Part shown: positions 11,191 through 21,399 of the stretch, piece by piece
Numbering within the stretch: the first letter of the stretch is position 1
Layout: each line of letters starts with the position of its first letter
Assembly: GCA_009767595.1 (NCBI GenBank)
Contig: VSDK01015254.1
Coordinates: 310,379-374,378, forward strand
Reading direction: 5' to 3'
Length of the DNA: 64,000 bases
Source: Symbiodinium kawagutii
Taxonomy: Eukaryota > Sar > Dinophyceae > Suessiales > Symbiodiniaceae
Notes under the pieces: model-generated
Seen by the model: the letters and a program-made list of their open reading frames with translations, nothing else
What the model was told of the DNA's origin: nothing
Databases searched by the model: none
Program-made: the position numbers and the translations under genes

Positions 11191-11390
11191 GGTATGGTTG
11201 GCTATTCAACGTCTCCAAGCATCACAATTAATACTTACAATTGCTACTGGTTCAGAGCGGCAATCCTCATCCCAAACTGCTGCTTAATTGTGTTGCTAGA
11301 CAGTTGTTGGCCATGAACAATGCCGAAGTGAACTTGGATTGTCATGGTAGGCATGGCGACAAGGACACCAATTAACATCACCATGGTTGT

Positions 11391-11500
11391 CTTGGTGGCG
11401 CAGGTAGATCCCTTGCTAAAAGTTTCGTTTTCAGTGGCGAAAAATTCTAACTCAATCGCCAAAGAATCTAAAGACCTGAGCGGTAGTAGCTGGGTTGGCC
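11391..11500 (+). mobile_element. Family D element, diverged
   Basis: Starts CTTGGTGGCGCAGGTAGATC and keeps CCCTTGCTAAAAGTTTCGTT with an eroded hairpin (TTTTCAGTGG). The right end GTAGTAGCTGGGTTGGCC is only weakly inverted to the left. Confidence 0.55.
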
Positions 11501-11518
11501 AGCATCACCATGGTTGTG

Positions 11519-11618
11519 TGGTTGGTGGTTTCAAGCCCTATGAAAAAATATCGGTCAACCAACCATTTGTTAATAATGACTAGTGAAAATAAAAAATACC
11601 AATCAAACCACCAACCAG
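11519..11618 (+). mobile_element. Family E terminal-inverted-repeat element
   Basis: TGGTTGGTGGTTTCAAGCCC at the left and AATCAAACCACCAACCAG at the right, with interior GGTCAACCAACCATTTGTTA and GACTAGTGAAAATAA. It abuts the D element on its left. Confidence 0.75.
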
Positions 11619-11789
11619 TAGTTGTTCAACCACAACTAGTTTGTTACTATCCTCTATCGTTTACCATTATTAATGGTCATAAATCTTTTTAAAACCCTGC
11701 AGAACCTTATGAAGCCAGCATTGTTCGGGATTATAACCCCTTTAACCCTATAAACAACCACCATTTTGTTGGTTGTTAGCTGCTGCTTG

Positions 11790-11935
11790 TTGGGCATGCC
11801 GAATTCCCAGCCGTCGACGTTCACGTCGCGCCTTCAAGTCCTCATCAGCCGCCCCGCTAGGGCCCTGCAAGGCCTTCTCCCTGCAGCGGAGCCCATCGTC
11901 AGCTAGGACGTTGATGGATACACCGAGCAATGATC
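11790..11935 (-). other. GC-rich exon-like island
   Basis: The minus frame reads INVLADDGLRCREKALQGPS and continues DEDLKARRERRRLGIRHAQQ, with GC-rich third positions and a basic, helical character. Plus-strand frames are also open, so strand and boundaries are uncertain. No family recognised. Confidence 0.3.
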
Positions 11936-11939
11936 ATTC

Positions 11940-12480
11940 GTTTATCAAGAGGGTCGATAAACTGATCAGTTTTATCATCAATGATCATCATCACTATCTT
12001 AACTCATCTTAAGGTATTGGTGGTTTCAACCCCTATTACCATGAAACCAGTTATTTGTCAGTCATTACTGGTCAAGTAAGAATCATCATTAGTCAATAGT
12101 TAACCAGCAGATTGGTTGACCATTGAGCAATAACTATGAAACATATTAGTCAACCAAGCATTTGTTAATCATTGCTGGTCAAGATGGTTGATGAACCAAT
12201 GAGTCTTTATCATGAATTATCATCATCACTGTCTTAATTCATCTTAAGATACTGAGTTTAATCGTCAATGATGATTGATTCATGATGAGAATGATCTTTC
12301 TAGTGGTCAATGCTGTGCATAGTGATTCGGCAACTACAACCAACAACACTAGGCAAATGTACATCTCAGTATACACCCAAGCACGTGCTGTCTGAATTTT
12401 GAACCACACCTGGCTAATAATCCGTGATGGCTCATCACGATTCATGACCTTTAGAGGGGACTATCGCAACATAAATATCT
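11940..12480. repeat. CA-leaning repeat block with E-like fragments
   Basis: ATCATCATCACT and AACCAAGCATTTGTTAATCA words. Pieces of E interior (GGTCAACCAAG, CATTGCTGGTCAAG) appear without complete ends. No gene seen. Confidence 0.45.
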
Positions 12481-12510
12481 CAACAACACAAAGTTACCAA
12501 AGGATATCCT

Positions 12511-12622
12511 ACAAGGTGGGCCCCGAACCATTTATGGTTTATAACCAACTTAACTAGGGTTAACTACCAGTTGTAGTAGGGTTACAAACCCATCTTATAA
12601 CTACTCGGGGCCCGGTCCCTAG
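12511..12622 (-). mobile_element. Family B element, inverted orientation
   Basis: ACAAGGTGGGCCCCGAACCA at the left and CGGGGCCCGGTCCCTAGTG at the right. The interior (AACTAGGGTTAACTACCAG) is the reverse complement of the interiors at 674 and 7471. Confidence 0.7.
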
Positions 12623-12968
12623 TGCTTGTCCTCAGGGAAACTGACCGTTTTCCCAAAATCATGGGGTACTCAGTGGCCCGAGTCGGGACATCCAACGATG
12701 ATAGGGGCTGCAGAATGGCTGCTCCATCGCCCCCACTCGACCACTTACCGTTCCAAAAAATCGACCATGAAACACTGGGAATGACCACTGCCACTATTTT
12801 GATGGTGTGTCTCCTTGTCATTGTTGGTGATTTGTTGATGAGTTTTGCTTATTTGGTTGGTGATCCCAAGCCATCCCAGCTATTTTGTTTGTTCTTCCCC
12901 ATGCTGAGCTTCTAGTGACATCTATTCACGATACTTCGCCACCGACCGGTTCTGCTGGAGCACGCAGC

Positions 12969-13308
12969 TCACAACATCTTGGCACGGAGCATGCCATGCA
13001 TCTCCGGTGCCGCTCGGCGACTAAGTTCTCCAGGCCGTTTGCGAAGACCTGGTTTGACCCAGTTCCAGACACCCCAGTCGCGATGGAAAGAGGAGTTCGT
13101 TGCCATCTTGAACCCAGACTTGTGGATCGCCGTGATCTCGGTCAAGAACATCGGGATCGCCGCCTTGTACTTCAAATATCCGTGGAGGCGCAACGTAATC
13201 AACACGTCCATCACAGCCGCTGCTTCCAACGCTCGAGCCGCACCGTTCACAGAGGCAAGCGAACATGCCCGTAGCCGCTCACCCCGCACACATTTGACGC
13301 AGCCGGTA
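12969..13308 (-). other. Candidate terminal exon, 113 codons
   Basis: A GC-rich open frame on the minus strand ending in TGA at 12969-12971. On its upstream side is a polypyrimidine tract and AG (CTTCTTTGCAAAG) suitable as a 3' splice site. It reads, in part, VMDVLITLRLHGYLKYKAAI and later NSSFHRDWGVWNWVKPGLRK, with balanced composition and GC-rich third positions. I recognise no family. The plus strand is also open over 12979-13329 (NPDLWIAVISVKNIGIAALY), with equally GC-rich third positions, so the strand is a judgement. Confidence 0.4.
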
Positions 13309-13399
13309 CTTTGCAAAGAAGAGACGTAGGAAACTTAAACCCGGTAAAAGCGATGTGCCAGACATCCATGAGAGTCTCGGTTTCGTCCCGCTGGATCCC

Positions 13400-13880
13400 A
13401 TTGTAGCCACTATGAACCATACTAAACCATAGTCATGAGTTCCGCCTTCACGCTTTTGTGTCGCTCGGCCGTTTTATTCACCTCTCATTGGCCACCATCA
13501 GCCATCAAAAACGGCTCATTTGCCATCAACCACCGAATTCTGGCTCATCAACCAACCATCATTAACCACATCATTGGCTTGTGCGGCATATGAACCCATC
13601 ACCAACCATCTCCAACCATCAGTATTCATCATCAACCATTACTTATCCATCACGAAGCACCATGAACCATCATGAACCATCATGAACCATCATGAACCAT
13701 CATGAACCATCATCAACGAAATCATAAAACCGTCAATTGATGATCATTAGCCATCAACACCTAATTAGCCACATACCCAAACAATCATTAACCAACAATA
13801 CCCACCATGAACCTATTGATCTAAACCATCATCACCCGTCATGAAGCTATCATCAAGTGGAATAACCACTACTTGAGGTG
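13400..13880. repeat. CA-rich repeat block with decamer array
   Basis: CATCAACCATCA-type words surround five perfect tandem copies of the decamer CATGAACCAT at 13661-13710. No gene. Confidence 0.75.
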
Positions 13881-13933
13881 GTGAAAAAACCTTATTATAA
13901 ATTCAATTACACCCTCTCCGCCTTATCGTTTTA

Positions 13934-14320
13934 TTTTTCTCCTTATCGTTTTACAGTACAAAGTGAATGCAACATAATACCACGTCAAAGCCAAACAAGA
14001 AACACGAGAAACACTGCAGCCTGCCGCAGGAATCTCTAATTGGGTTTACTTAGCGTCTATGTGCTACACCGGTCACCATATTAGTGTTCCGATCCTTTTA
14101 CCCCAGTGTTGAAGAATGAAAGCAGTGACGTTGCTGGGAGTCCGTAGAACTATACAGATGGGCACTGATGTGGAAAACCTTATAGTTTTTGTTATCGTTT
14201 TGGACTCTTATGCTCCACGCATGGTCATGACTCGTATCTAGCCTCAGGCACAGCTTAAACGCTCCGGTGCCATAATTCATGATGTGACTGTTATCGTTTT
14301 TTTCTCCTTATCGTTTTACA
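13934..14320. repeat. Segment flanked by direct repeats
   Basis: The words TTTCTCCTTATCGTTTTACA occur near 13936 and again near 14301, bracketing about 360 bp that includes a small open frame (14098-14280). This could be a single insertion or a local duplication. A third partial copy (GTTATCGTTTTGG) lies inside. Confidence 0.5.
14098..14280 (-). CDS. Small open frame, 60 aa, unknown
   Basis: The minus frame begins MNYGTGAFKLCLRLDTSHDH and continues AWSIRVQNDNKNYKVFHISA before a TAA. Amino-acid use is protein-like and not derived from the local repeat words. It may be a small gene or one exon. It sits between the direct repeats at 13936 and 14301. No domain recognised. Confidence 0.3.
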   Translation of the reverse strand: MNYGTGAFKLCLRLDTSHDHAWSIRVQNDNKNYKVFHISAHLYSSTDSQQRHCFHSSTLG

Positions 14321-14459
14321 ATGCATGGAAGCAGTTTTGGTCAAGTGGTGCCCGTCCCTGCTAAATCTAATTGACGGGGTTTTTACACTTCCTCACTTGG
14401 TCATCAACGAACCAGAAATTACAACCACAAATGAACCATACATAAAATCCATGACCCAC

Positions 14460-14635
14460 TCATCCTTCCACCAGGTTCCCCTCGGGTTCCCCTTGGGTTC
14501 CGGACACGAGCTGCTGCCAGGAATGTCTTCCCTCCAAGTCGCGGTACTTCCGAAGGAGCTCTGACCTAACGAGGCTTCATGGTGACAGGATCTCACGTCG
14601 GTCAGTAAGCCATGGAGCTTGTTGCCAGATACCAT
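14460..14635 (-). other. GC-rich exon-like island
   Basis: The minus frame reads GNKLHGLLTDVRSCHHEASL and then SSFGSTATWREDIPGSSSCP, with protein-like composition. Left flank AACCACAAATGAACC, right flank ATGGTTGGTAGC, following the CA/TG bracket pattern. A plus frame is also open, so the strand is uncertain. Confidence 0.3.
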
Positions 14636-14929
14636 GGTTGGTAGCTGAAGATGATGCTTAGGCCTTAAAACATGGAGTTATAGAAAGTCACAGCTGTACC
14701 AACCTACGATAGTTGTAGCTCTAACCATGAGTACATCTTATAAATGGATAGTGTCTGACGATGTTTGAATAGAACAAGCATTTGTGATAACATGCTAGGG
14801 CCCTGCTGTTTCCAGGAGAGTACCAGTAAGTACGTGGATGTCCAGCCGGGATTGTCGCTGGGACAAACTAATGGGTGCAAGTAACAGCCTATAAGGTGGC
14901 TGGACGAATCCCCACAATATCAGTGGCGA

Positions 14930-15300
14930 TCCCTGGGAGTGCACATGTACGTGATGATGTAGGATAGTTCCTGAAGGTGAGTCATGGTGATATTTTGTGT
15001 TGATGGTTCTAAATCTAATGATGATTCATGATGTTTGAGGATAATGGTTATAGTGGTTATTGATGGTTTTTGGTGTTTGAAATGAGTCTTGTGGTTGTTT
15101 AACAATGATCAATGATGATTCAGTATGACAAATAATGGTACATCGTGGCTGATAATTGTGGTTGATGGGTATGGTGATGGTCAATAGTGATGGTCAATAG
15201 TGATGACCGAGGATCTTTAATAGTTGGTGATACTGGTTGCAGTGAAATTGGCAGTTAAGAATGGTGAACAATTGTCAATAGCGATGGCGGTAGCGAACAA
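14930..15300. repeat. TG-rich degenerate repeat block
   Basis: GATGATTCATGATG, TGGTGATGGTCAATAGTGA and related words; no gene seen. Confidence 0.55.
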
Positions 15301-15419
15301 GGCGGATGTTATTCCGACGGATGTCAGCTGTATCCTCTCATTTTCAAATAGGAATCTTCTGGGAAACCCCCGCCGGGAAACTAACCCGGCAACTAAAACC
15401 TCAATTCTTTATACGTAAA

Positions 15420-15533
15420 TGGCTGTGGGTCAAAACCCTGTACCCCTGGTTCCCTCATCATTAACCTTTGTTTTCCCATATGATTGTTGGTAGATCCTCC
15501 ATTAGTTGGCTGGTTAATATTGACTCATGGCCA
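15420..15533 (+). mobile_element. Family C terminal-inverted-repeat element
   Basis: TGGCTGTGGGTCAAAACCCT at the left and ATATTGACTCATGGCCA at the right form the inverted repeat. Its right end lies 45 bp from the exon candidate at 15578. Confidence 0.85.
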
Positions 15534-15577
15534 AACAAGCTATAAGCAATGTACGTTCCGTTGCCAGGTCAGCTTAC

Positions 15578-15834
15578 CAGAGTGTATCTGTTGCCTTTCC
15601 AAGGGCCAACCGCAGAAGAGGAGACTGCTTCACTTCTGTACTCCATAGGAAGTATCCTTGTCGATGGAAGAGGCCTAATAATGCAACAATTTGCATAAGG
15701 AATGGATCGAGAAGAGGTCCGATTCTGAGCCAACGCAGGACGCCGACAAGTTGTCGGTTTTGAAACCATTTGCGGCGAAGAATAAAGTCTGACATCATAG
15801 AGTAGACCGGACTCAACTCCTTGTCTGAGTAGTA
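15578..15834 (-). other. Candidate internal exon, 257 bp
   Basis: The minus-strand frame is open between a pyrimidine-rich 3' splice site (CCAATCCGTTCAG) and a canonical donor (GATACACTCTG followed by GTAAGC). It reads, in part, YYSDKELSPVYSMMSDFILR and a hydrophobic stretch RIGPLLDPFLMQIVALLGLF that could be membrane-associated. No family recognised. The donor region is part of a short word repeated at 49625 and, in altered form, at 8685. Confidence 0.5.
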
Positions 15835-15867
15835 CTGAACGGATTGGGAGTAGTAGAACAAACTCAG

Positions 15868-16046
15868 ACAGTAAGTATTAAAATACAAGATACGACACAG
15901 GCGCAGCTGGAGCTGACTCCACAGGCTCCGCAAGCTCCTCCACCACTAAAACTGGCTCCGGAGGCTCAACAGCTGGAGCTGCCGCTGCCACTTCCCATCA
16001 CGGCGATATGGCAAGGCCCTGCAAGCAGTTGACGAAGTTGGTTTAG
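15868..16046. other. GC-rich low-complexity exon-like island
   Basis: Built from GCTGGAGCTGAC-like words; at least three frames look protein-like. Plus frames give Gly/Ser/Thr/Ala-rich or Pro/Leu/Gln-rich peptides, and minus gives a Pro/Glu/Val-rich one. A good plus-strand donor (GGTTTAG followed by GTGAGTC) ends it at 16046, favouring plus, but the neighbouring exon at 15578 is minus. Strand unresolved. Confidence 0.3.
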
Positions 16047-16299
16047 GTGAGTCTTTATGAAAACCCACTCCATGTGATCCGCTGTCATCTACAAAACAAC
16101 ATCACCACCAACAACAAAAACGCACACAAGAACAACAACGGCAAAAGTTGGGGGTGATTGATAGCGAGTGAGGACTAATTACTGGTTCACAATGGTTCAT
16201 AGGTGTTTGTTGACGAAGGGATACCCTTTACTAGGAAACTAAAAACCGAACCAACTGCCTGGAACTAATCAGCATTCTTGACAATGAACTATATAACTT

Positions 16300-16600
16300 T
16301 GTTTTCATCACTTAACCTTTCACTGGCTACTGCTAATCATCAATTATCCATCAATGAGCAATTGCACACCATCAATTAATTAGCCATTGCCAACCACCAA
16401 TTGACCATCAAGTTGCATTACTCACCATCCATTAGCCATCAATGAGCCATTGCCATCAATGGCCGGTTCCTAGCCAACAAATAAGCATTACTAATCATCA
16501 ATTAACAATCGAGTAAGCATTACTAACCATGAATTAACCATCAATTCACTATCAATGAATCTTACTCAACCATCAGTTGACCATTGCTCCACCACCAACC
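16300..16600. repeat. CA-rich degenerate repeat block
   Basis: CATCAATTAATTAGCCATTG, CCATCAATGAGCC and similar words lead up to a C element and then an exon candidate. No gene. Confidence 0.6.
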
Positions 16601-16609
16601 ATTGCCAAA

Positions 16610-16723
16610 AGGCAGTGGGTCAAAACCCTGTACCCCTGGTTCCCCTATCATTAACCATTGGGTTCCCTATCATTGTTGGTTATTATCCCCCATTATTGGT
16701 TGGTTAATATTGACCCATAGCCA
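16610..16723 (+). mobile_element. Family C terminal-inverted-repeat element
   Basis: GGCAGTGGGTCAAAACCCTG at the left and ATATTGACCCATAGCC at the right. It ends 31 bp before the exon candidate at 16754. Confidence 0.85.
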
Positions 16724-16753
16724 AAAAAACCCTCTATTAAGCGAATCAATCAG

Positions 16754-16871
16754 CCGCGCACTGACCTCCGAAGCAGTGCATGCCAAGGGTCCATTCAGCT
16801 CGGGAGGTCACATCGCCTCGTGGATCCAAGCCCCAAGCTGCCGTGGAGATAAGGCCCATCCAGGAGGGAAG
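16754..16871 (+). other. Candidate internal exon, 118 bp
   Basis: Bounded by a 3' splice site (GAATCAATCAG) and a donor (GAGGGAAG followed by GTGAAAGG). The open frame reads RALTSEAVHAKGPFSSGGHI and then ASWIQAPSCRGDKAHPGGK. Composition is protein-like. A C element lies just before it and an A element starts 38 bp after it. Product unknown. Confidence 0.42.
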
Positions 16872-16908
16872 GTGAAAGGTTGATGTTCAAAAAATCGCTC
16901 ATTAACAA

Positions 16909-17014
16909 ATGGTGGTTTCTCAATATAGGGGACCCCAAAAATGGCTGGTTTATTACTAATAAATGGTTAATATAGGATGATTTGGGGGCACCCCTATTTT
17001 GAGAAACACCCAAA
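16909..17014 (+). mobile_element. Family A terminal-inverted-repeat element
   Basis: ATGGTGGTTTCTCAATATAG at the left and CCCCTATTTTGAGAAACACC at the right; interior GGCTGGTTTATTACTAATAA and GGATGATTTGGGGGC. One of the best-preserved copies. Confidence 0.85.
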
Positions 17015-17390
17015 TGGGTTATAATGGTAGTCAACTGTTGAATCAGTTTAGTCAAGGAAAACTGTGGTGTATCCATGGCCAGTACTTTAGATTGGCGAAT
17101 CAACAGCTAGTGGAAATCATCATTGCTCAACTGAAATAGTCGTCACCAAGCATTGCTAAGACAACCATCAGAATTTTGTTCAAAGCAATTAGCAGTTACT
17201 ACGCAACAAAAACTATTAGTCATTACTATTAGTAATTACCAACATTTATCACTAGTAACCAAACAATTATCACTATTAATCATCACTAAGCAAAGATCTA
17301 TTAGTCATGACTATGAAATCATTAGCAATTACTACCCAAAAACTCGCCATCACGACAAACGTAATAAGTTAGAAGCATTACGTGGACCTT
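17015..17390. repeat. AT/CA-rich degenerate repeat
   Basis: ATTAGTCATTACTATTAGTA and AATTATCACTATTAATCATC words; no coding signal. Confidence 0.5.
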
Positions 17391-17470
17391 ACAAGGTGGG
17401 CCCTCTAAACGTTGGCTAAGTTGGTTTATACCTAGGCTAACTAGGATGGTGGGGTAGATGTAACCATGTT
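17391..17470 (+). mobile_element. Family B element, truncated
   Basis: The left end ACAAGGTGGGCCCTCTAAAC resembles the copies at 50410 and 50933 (AACGTTATG subfamily). No matching right end is seen within 150 bp. Confidence 0.45.
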
Positions 17471-17774
17471 TGAATGGCCTATCAAGCCCGGCGATCCATG
17501 CAGCATCAACTTTCGGTTGTGGTGGTGATATCCTTACACTTGGGCTCCGCTAGTTGGTGCCATGTACAGCCAAAAAAGCAACTAACAAGGCTAGTACAAG
17601 GTCAGACCTCCAAACGTTATCAGGTGATGACTGGAATCCCCAGTCTAAGGTGTAATTGTAAGAAGGATCTACCAGCAGGAAATGACCATTTTTTCCTGGC
17701 ACCTATGTGCACCCATATACTCGTATATACCAAAAATAAATATGTAAATGTGCATTTGCATTATTTTGCATTAT

Positions 17775-17882
17775 ATGGGTGTTTCTCAAAGCAGTAAACC
17801 CCCCAAATCATGCTTTATATCAACCATTTATAGCAATAAACCATCCATAGCTTGGGAGTCCCCTATTTTGAGAAACCGCCAT
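17775..17882 (-). mobile_element. Family A element, inverted orientation
   Basis: ATGGGTGTTTCTCAAAGCAG at the left and CCCCTATTTTGAGAAACCGC at the right. The interior is in the orientation CCCAAATCATGC ... AATAAACCATCC, reverse to the 16909 copy. Confidence 0.75.
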
Positions 17883-18079
17883 GTCCATATACAAATAAGT
17901 ATCTACATATACGAACATATCGGCATTATGTATTCTATATATTTTATGACAACAAATATATACACGTGTCTCGAAATGCAACAACATGATCCAACCACAA
18001 AAACTATAGCTACCATCAGGTTACACCACTCCTGGTAGTTACAAGCCACTTCCCCCTTCAAAGGGATACATGGATACCC

Positions 18080-18215
18080 CTGGCTCCAAACGGCTCCCTC
18101 CCAACCACCAATGACATCCCCCTGATGTATCAACAACCGTGAGCTGACAGCAGGTCGCCCCCCAGCACGCTGAGAAACCTTCAGTTTCATCGGCCACCTG
18201 CTGGGAGATTGCGAA
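18080..18215 (-). other. GC-rich exon-like island
   Basis: The minus frame reads AISQQVADETEGFSACWGAT and CCQLTVVDTSGGCHWWLGGS, plausible but short. Another minus frame is open (Arg-rich). It lies immediately left of an A element. Confidence 0.25.
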
Positions 18216-18219
18216 AAGC

Positions 18220-18395
18220 ATGTGGCTGTTTCTCAAAAGAAGGAACCCCCCAAAGGTTTGTAAAGGTTCAGAATGGTTCATAATACCGGGGATTATAAGC
18301 CATAAAGAGAGGATGTACCAACTGATGGTTGGTTTACCACCGTACATAGTTAATATTGGATGATTTAAGGATCCCCTATTTGGAGAAACACTCAT
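18220..18395 (+). mobile_element. Family A element with enlarged interior
   Basis: Ends ATGTGGCTGTTTCTCAAAAG and CCCTATTTGGAGAAACACTC match the family, but the element is 176 bp instead of about 105. The extra interior (AGGTTCAGAATGGTTCATAA) suggests an internal insertion. Confidence 0.65.
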
Positions 18396-18679
18396 GTGAA
18401 TCATGGAAAAAAACAATCACCTTAAGGATCAATGGATGCTAATATAGGAATACGCCAGAAAATGCATAGAGTCGACATTCCTGTGGTTGGTTCTTTGCTG
18501 TTTTTCAAAGGCTCAACACACAAAGAGTGGTCACATACCCTTTACGTATTCATTTCTGACAAGGTTTTCCAATTAGCAAATCAAGTGGTGTAGCAATGTT
18601 CTTGAACTTGCGTAGTTTTTCTCCAGCACCTTTAAAGCTATACACCCGTATCAATCGTAATCGTAGTATTTTGTATGCA

Positions 18680-19500
18680 TATACATCGGCTTGCTTGCAT
18701 TGACCAGCCATCTTAAAAACCACTAGCCGTCGTTAATCATCCATGATTACACCGTCATCGTAGAACATCATTATAAGTATCAATCTTAAGCATGTATCAT
18801 CCATCGTCAACCATCCTTATTGTAAATAACGGACCATGACTATCAACCACCATACACCAGCAACATCAACCCCTATCAACCATCATTCAACATCATTCAC
18901 CCTCAGTATTAACCACCACTCAGCTATCGAATTCATCATCATTGACCACCATCAATTAGCCATCATTAACCATCGCTATCAACCAGTCATCTTAACCATC
19001 AATCACAATGAATCAACCATCCTATATCCACCTTTTAGCCATCACTGACCATCATTAACTTTTATTAACCAGTCAATCAACCATCGAATCAACCATGAAT
19101 TAAATATCACTAAGCATCACTATCAACAACCATCATCACAAACCCTAAGCCGTTTAGGCCCCTCATCATTTCTCATCTTTGTCCATCATTATTGAATGTT
19201 TAACCATCATTCAGCATCATTGACTTTTACTAACCAGTTGAATCATCAGAATCAACCAACATCATCAGTAATCATTCAACATAATCAGTCAACTACATGA
19301 TTAATAACATCATGAACTTTGATTCATTACTGAATCAACCAACATCCTAACTGGTTATAACCAACTGGATATAACCAACTATAATCATAGAAATCAACCA
19401 CCATATAACCATTATTGGCTTGCTAACCAACATTAATCATAATCATCTACCAGCATTCAACCATATTTTACCACATTTTAAGCATCATTAACCATCATAA
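18680..19500. repeat. CA-rich degenerate repeat block
   Basis: Long run of CATCATTAACCA, ATCAACCACCAT and ACCAACATC words, ending at a C element. No gene. Confidence 0.7.
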
Positions 19501-19508
19501 TCAATAAT

Positions 19509-19626
19509 TGGCTGTGGGTCAAAACCCTGTACCCCTGGTTCCCCCACTATCAACCATTGTTTTCCCTATTATTGTTGGTGGAAATCCCCCATGAACGTTG
19601 GTTGATTAACTGCTTGACTGATAGCC
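19509..19626 (+). mobile_element. Family C terminal-inverted-repeat element
   Basis: TGGCTGTGGGTCAAAACCCT at the left and ACTGCTTGACTGATAGCCA at the right, with shared interior CAACCATTGTTTTCCCTATT. Confidence 0.8.
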
Positions 19627-19774
19627 AATTCATTAACCATCATGATCAATAATTGTAGTGGTTCATTGTAGTGGTTCATTAACCATTAAATTGGGTGGAA
19701 AACCATTAAATTGTGGTTGATTCCACTTAATAATTCATTAACCACTCAATGAACCATTGAATCAACCCATCCGC

Positions 19775-19905
19775 CATCCCCACCGCCTCGTCCTCAGCAC
19801 CGAAATGGCTGGGAAGCATCGTGGCCGCCAGCGCCGAGGAGCTTTCAGGATTGGCCTCGCCACCGGTGGTGCCGGTGTGGCGGCTGGTGGATGGTCAGCT
19901 ACATG
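19775..19905 (+). other. Candidate exon island
   Basis: The plus frame reads SAIPTASSSAPKWLGSIVAA and then SAEELSGLASPPVVPVWRLV, with strongly GC-rich third positions. A donor-like GTGGTG follows CAGCTACATGG. It marks an abrupt switch from CA-rich (left) to TG-rich (right) repeat. Product unknown. Confidence 0.38.
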
Positions 19906-19909
19906 GGTG

Positions 19910-20450
19910 GTGCGTATGAATGGTTTATAGTGGTTAATGATGGATAATAAATGATGGTTAATGATGTTTGATGGTTACCTAGTGGTTTGCTGGGCGGCGA
20001 ATATTTGCATCGCGGTTGAGAATGGTGAATAATTATGTTTTTTTGATGGTTGATGATGGTTGATGCATGGCGAGCAATGATGTGGAATGATTAAGAATGG
20101 CTGTAGTGGTTACTGAACCCGAGGTGGACTGATGTGTGCTGATGGTGAGTTGATGATGAAAGGATAGCTGTTTGATGGTGAAATGATGGCAGTTTCATAG
20201 TTAATCAACTGGTCATGAACGATTCATCATGCTGAATGGTGGTTCATAGTGGTCATTGATGATTAGTGATTGTAAATGGCTATATGCAGTGACGGATGGT
20301 TGTTGCTAAAAAACTGGTCAACGTTTATGAATGCTTAATGGTTGGTCAACAATGTTTTGGTGATTGGTCCATGGTCGGTTAATGGTTGGTTTCACATCTC
20401 TATTCATGCTCAAGGGTTGGTTGTTACCATCCTTATTGATACTCTGTGAG
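19910..20450. repeat. TG-rich degenerate repeat block
   Basis: GGTTAATGATGG, GGTTGATGATGGTTGATG and AATGGTTGG words; no coding signal. Confidence 0.65.
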
Positions 20451-20844
20451 CTAGGGCAACAACCAGTTGTGGTAAAAAAACATAGTCAATTGATCTACGA
20501 GTAACAACCAACTTGTAAGTAGGGGGGCACCTGGTACTTTGCCATCACCCAACGGTTCAGAATCAACTTGTTACCCATCCATGAACTTGTGAGTTTTTGG
20601 TGAACAACCATCGCTGTGCTGCTGCCAGCAATGGCTGATTGTTAATGTCATAAGTGATCAACGTTGACTGGCTCACGAAAAGTTGATGATACATTCGTAA
20701 GTGCTTAATATTCTTAACCATGAAAATGATGGCTACTGATGGTAAATCGTATTGATGGTTCATCATGGTCGTTATCAGTTGCTCAGGATGATTGATGTAT
20801 CGCTAATCATTAAAAAAGCCACAAGCTGGCAAACTTGGGGAAAC

Positions 20845-21374
20845 TTAGTTGTCGACATTCTGTGAGAGGGCGGTCCAACGGAAGCGGAATTGGTTGCCGT
20901 GGTGGCTGTCGTTGGACTCCTTGGAGTGCTCGTTGGGCCTCAGCAACACCGGAAAGCCACCAGCACTACCACCACTCCTCCTCCATGCCACGCAAAGAGC
21001 AGGGAGCAGATTGAGGAGCTGATTCTTGAGGGCCTCCTGACAGAATCCTCCCTGCCATGGTTCCTTCACATCATCTGACCAAGGAAGCTTCGCATGGAGA
21101 ACCTTAGCGTAATATTCCTTGATGATCTTGGCAGGCCACCCATTTACATGAAGACATTGATGGCAACCCGCTTGCCACGGGATGCGGCTGAGAAAAACTC
21201 GGTGGCCCGCCGGGCACTTGGTGCACTTGCCGGGCAGTGCAAACGCATGGGAATATAGGCCTCGAGGATCTGCTGGACGACGGCTTTGGTCAAGTTCACG
21301 TGAAGAAACCATAAGTGGCAGTTACCGCAGTTATAAAGCAACTTAGCTAACTGGGGGGTACCACTGTGTACCAA
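20845..21374 (-). pseudogene. Frameshifted coding remnant, unknown protein
   Basis: Two overlapping minus frames each look coding over complementary parts. The upstream frame reads NLTKAVVQQILEAYIPMRLH and SARRATEFFSAASRGKRVAI, then stops at 21144. The downstream frame continues NGWPAKIIKEYYAKVLHAKL and EPWQGGFCQEALKNQLLNLL to a TAA at 20845. The switch falls near 21150, consistent with one small indel (or an indel error in the assembly). The end (HHGNQFRFRW) looks like a true C-terminus. I do not recognise the family. Confidence 0.45.
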
Positions 21375-21399
21375 CGGTTTATCTCAACTTTCCTCTTTA

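Noticed and set aside
13661-13710. CRISPR-like array
   Set aside because: Copies of a decamer are directly adjacent with no unique spacers, and the context is eukaryotic.
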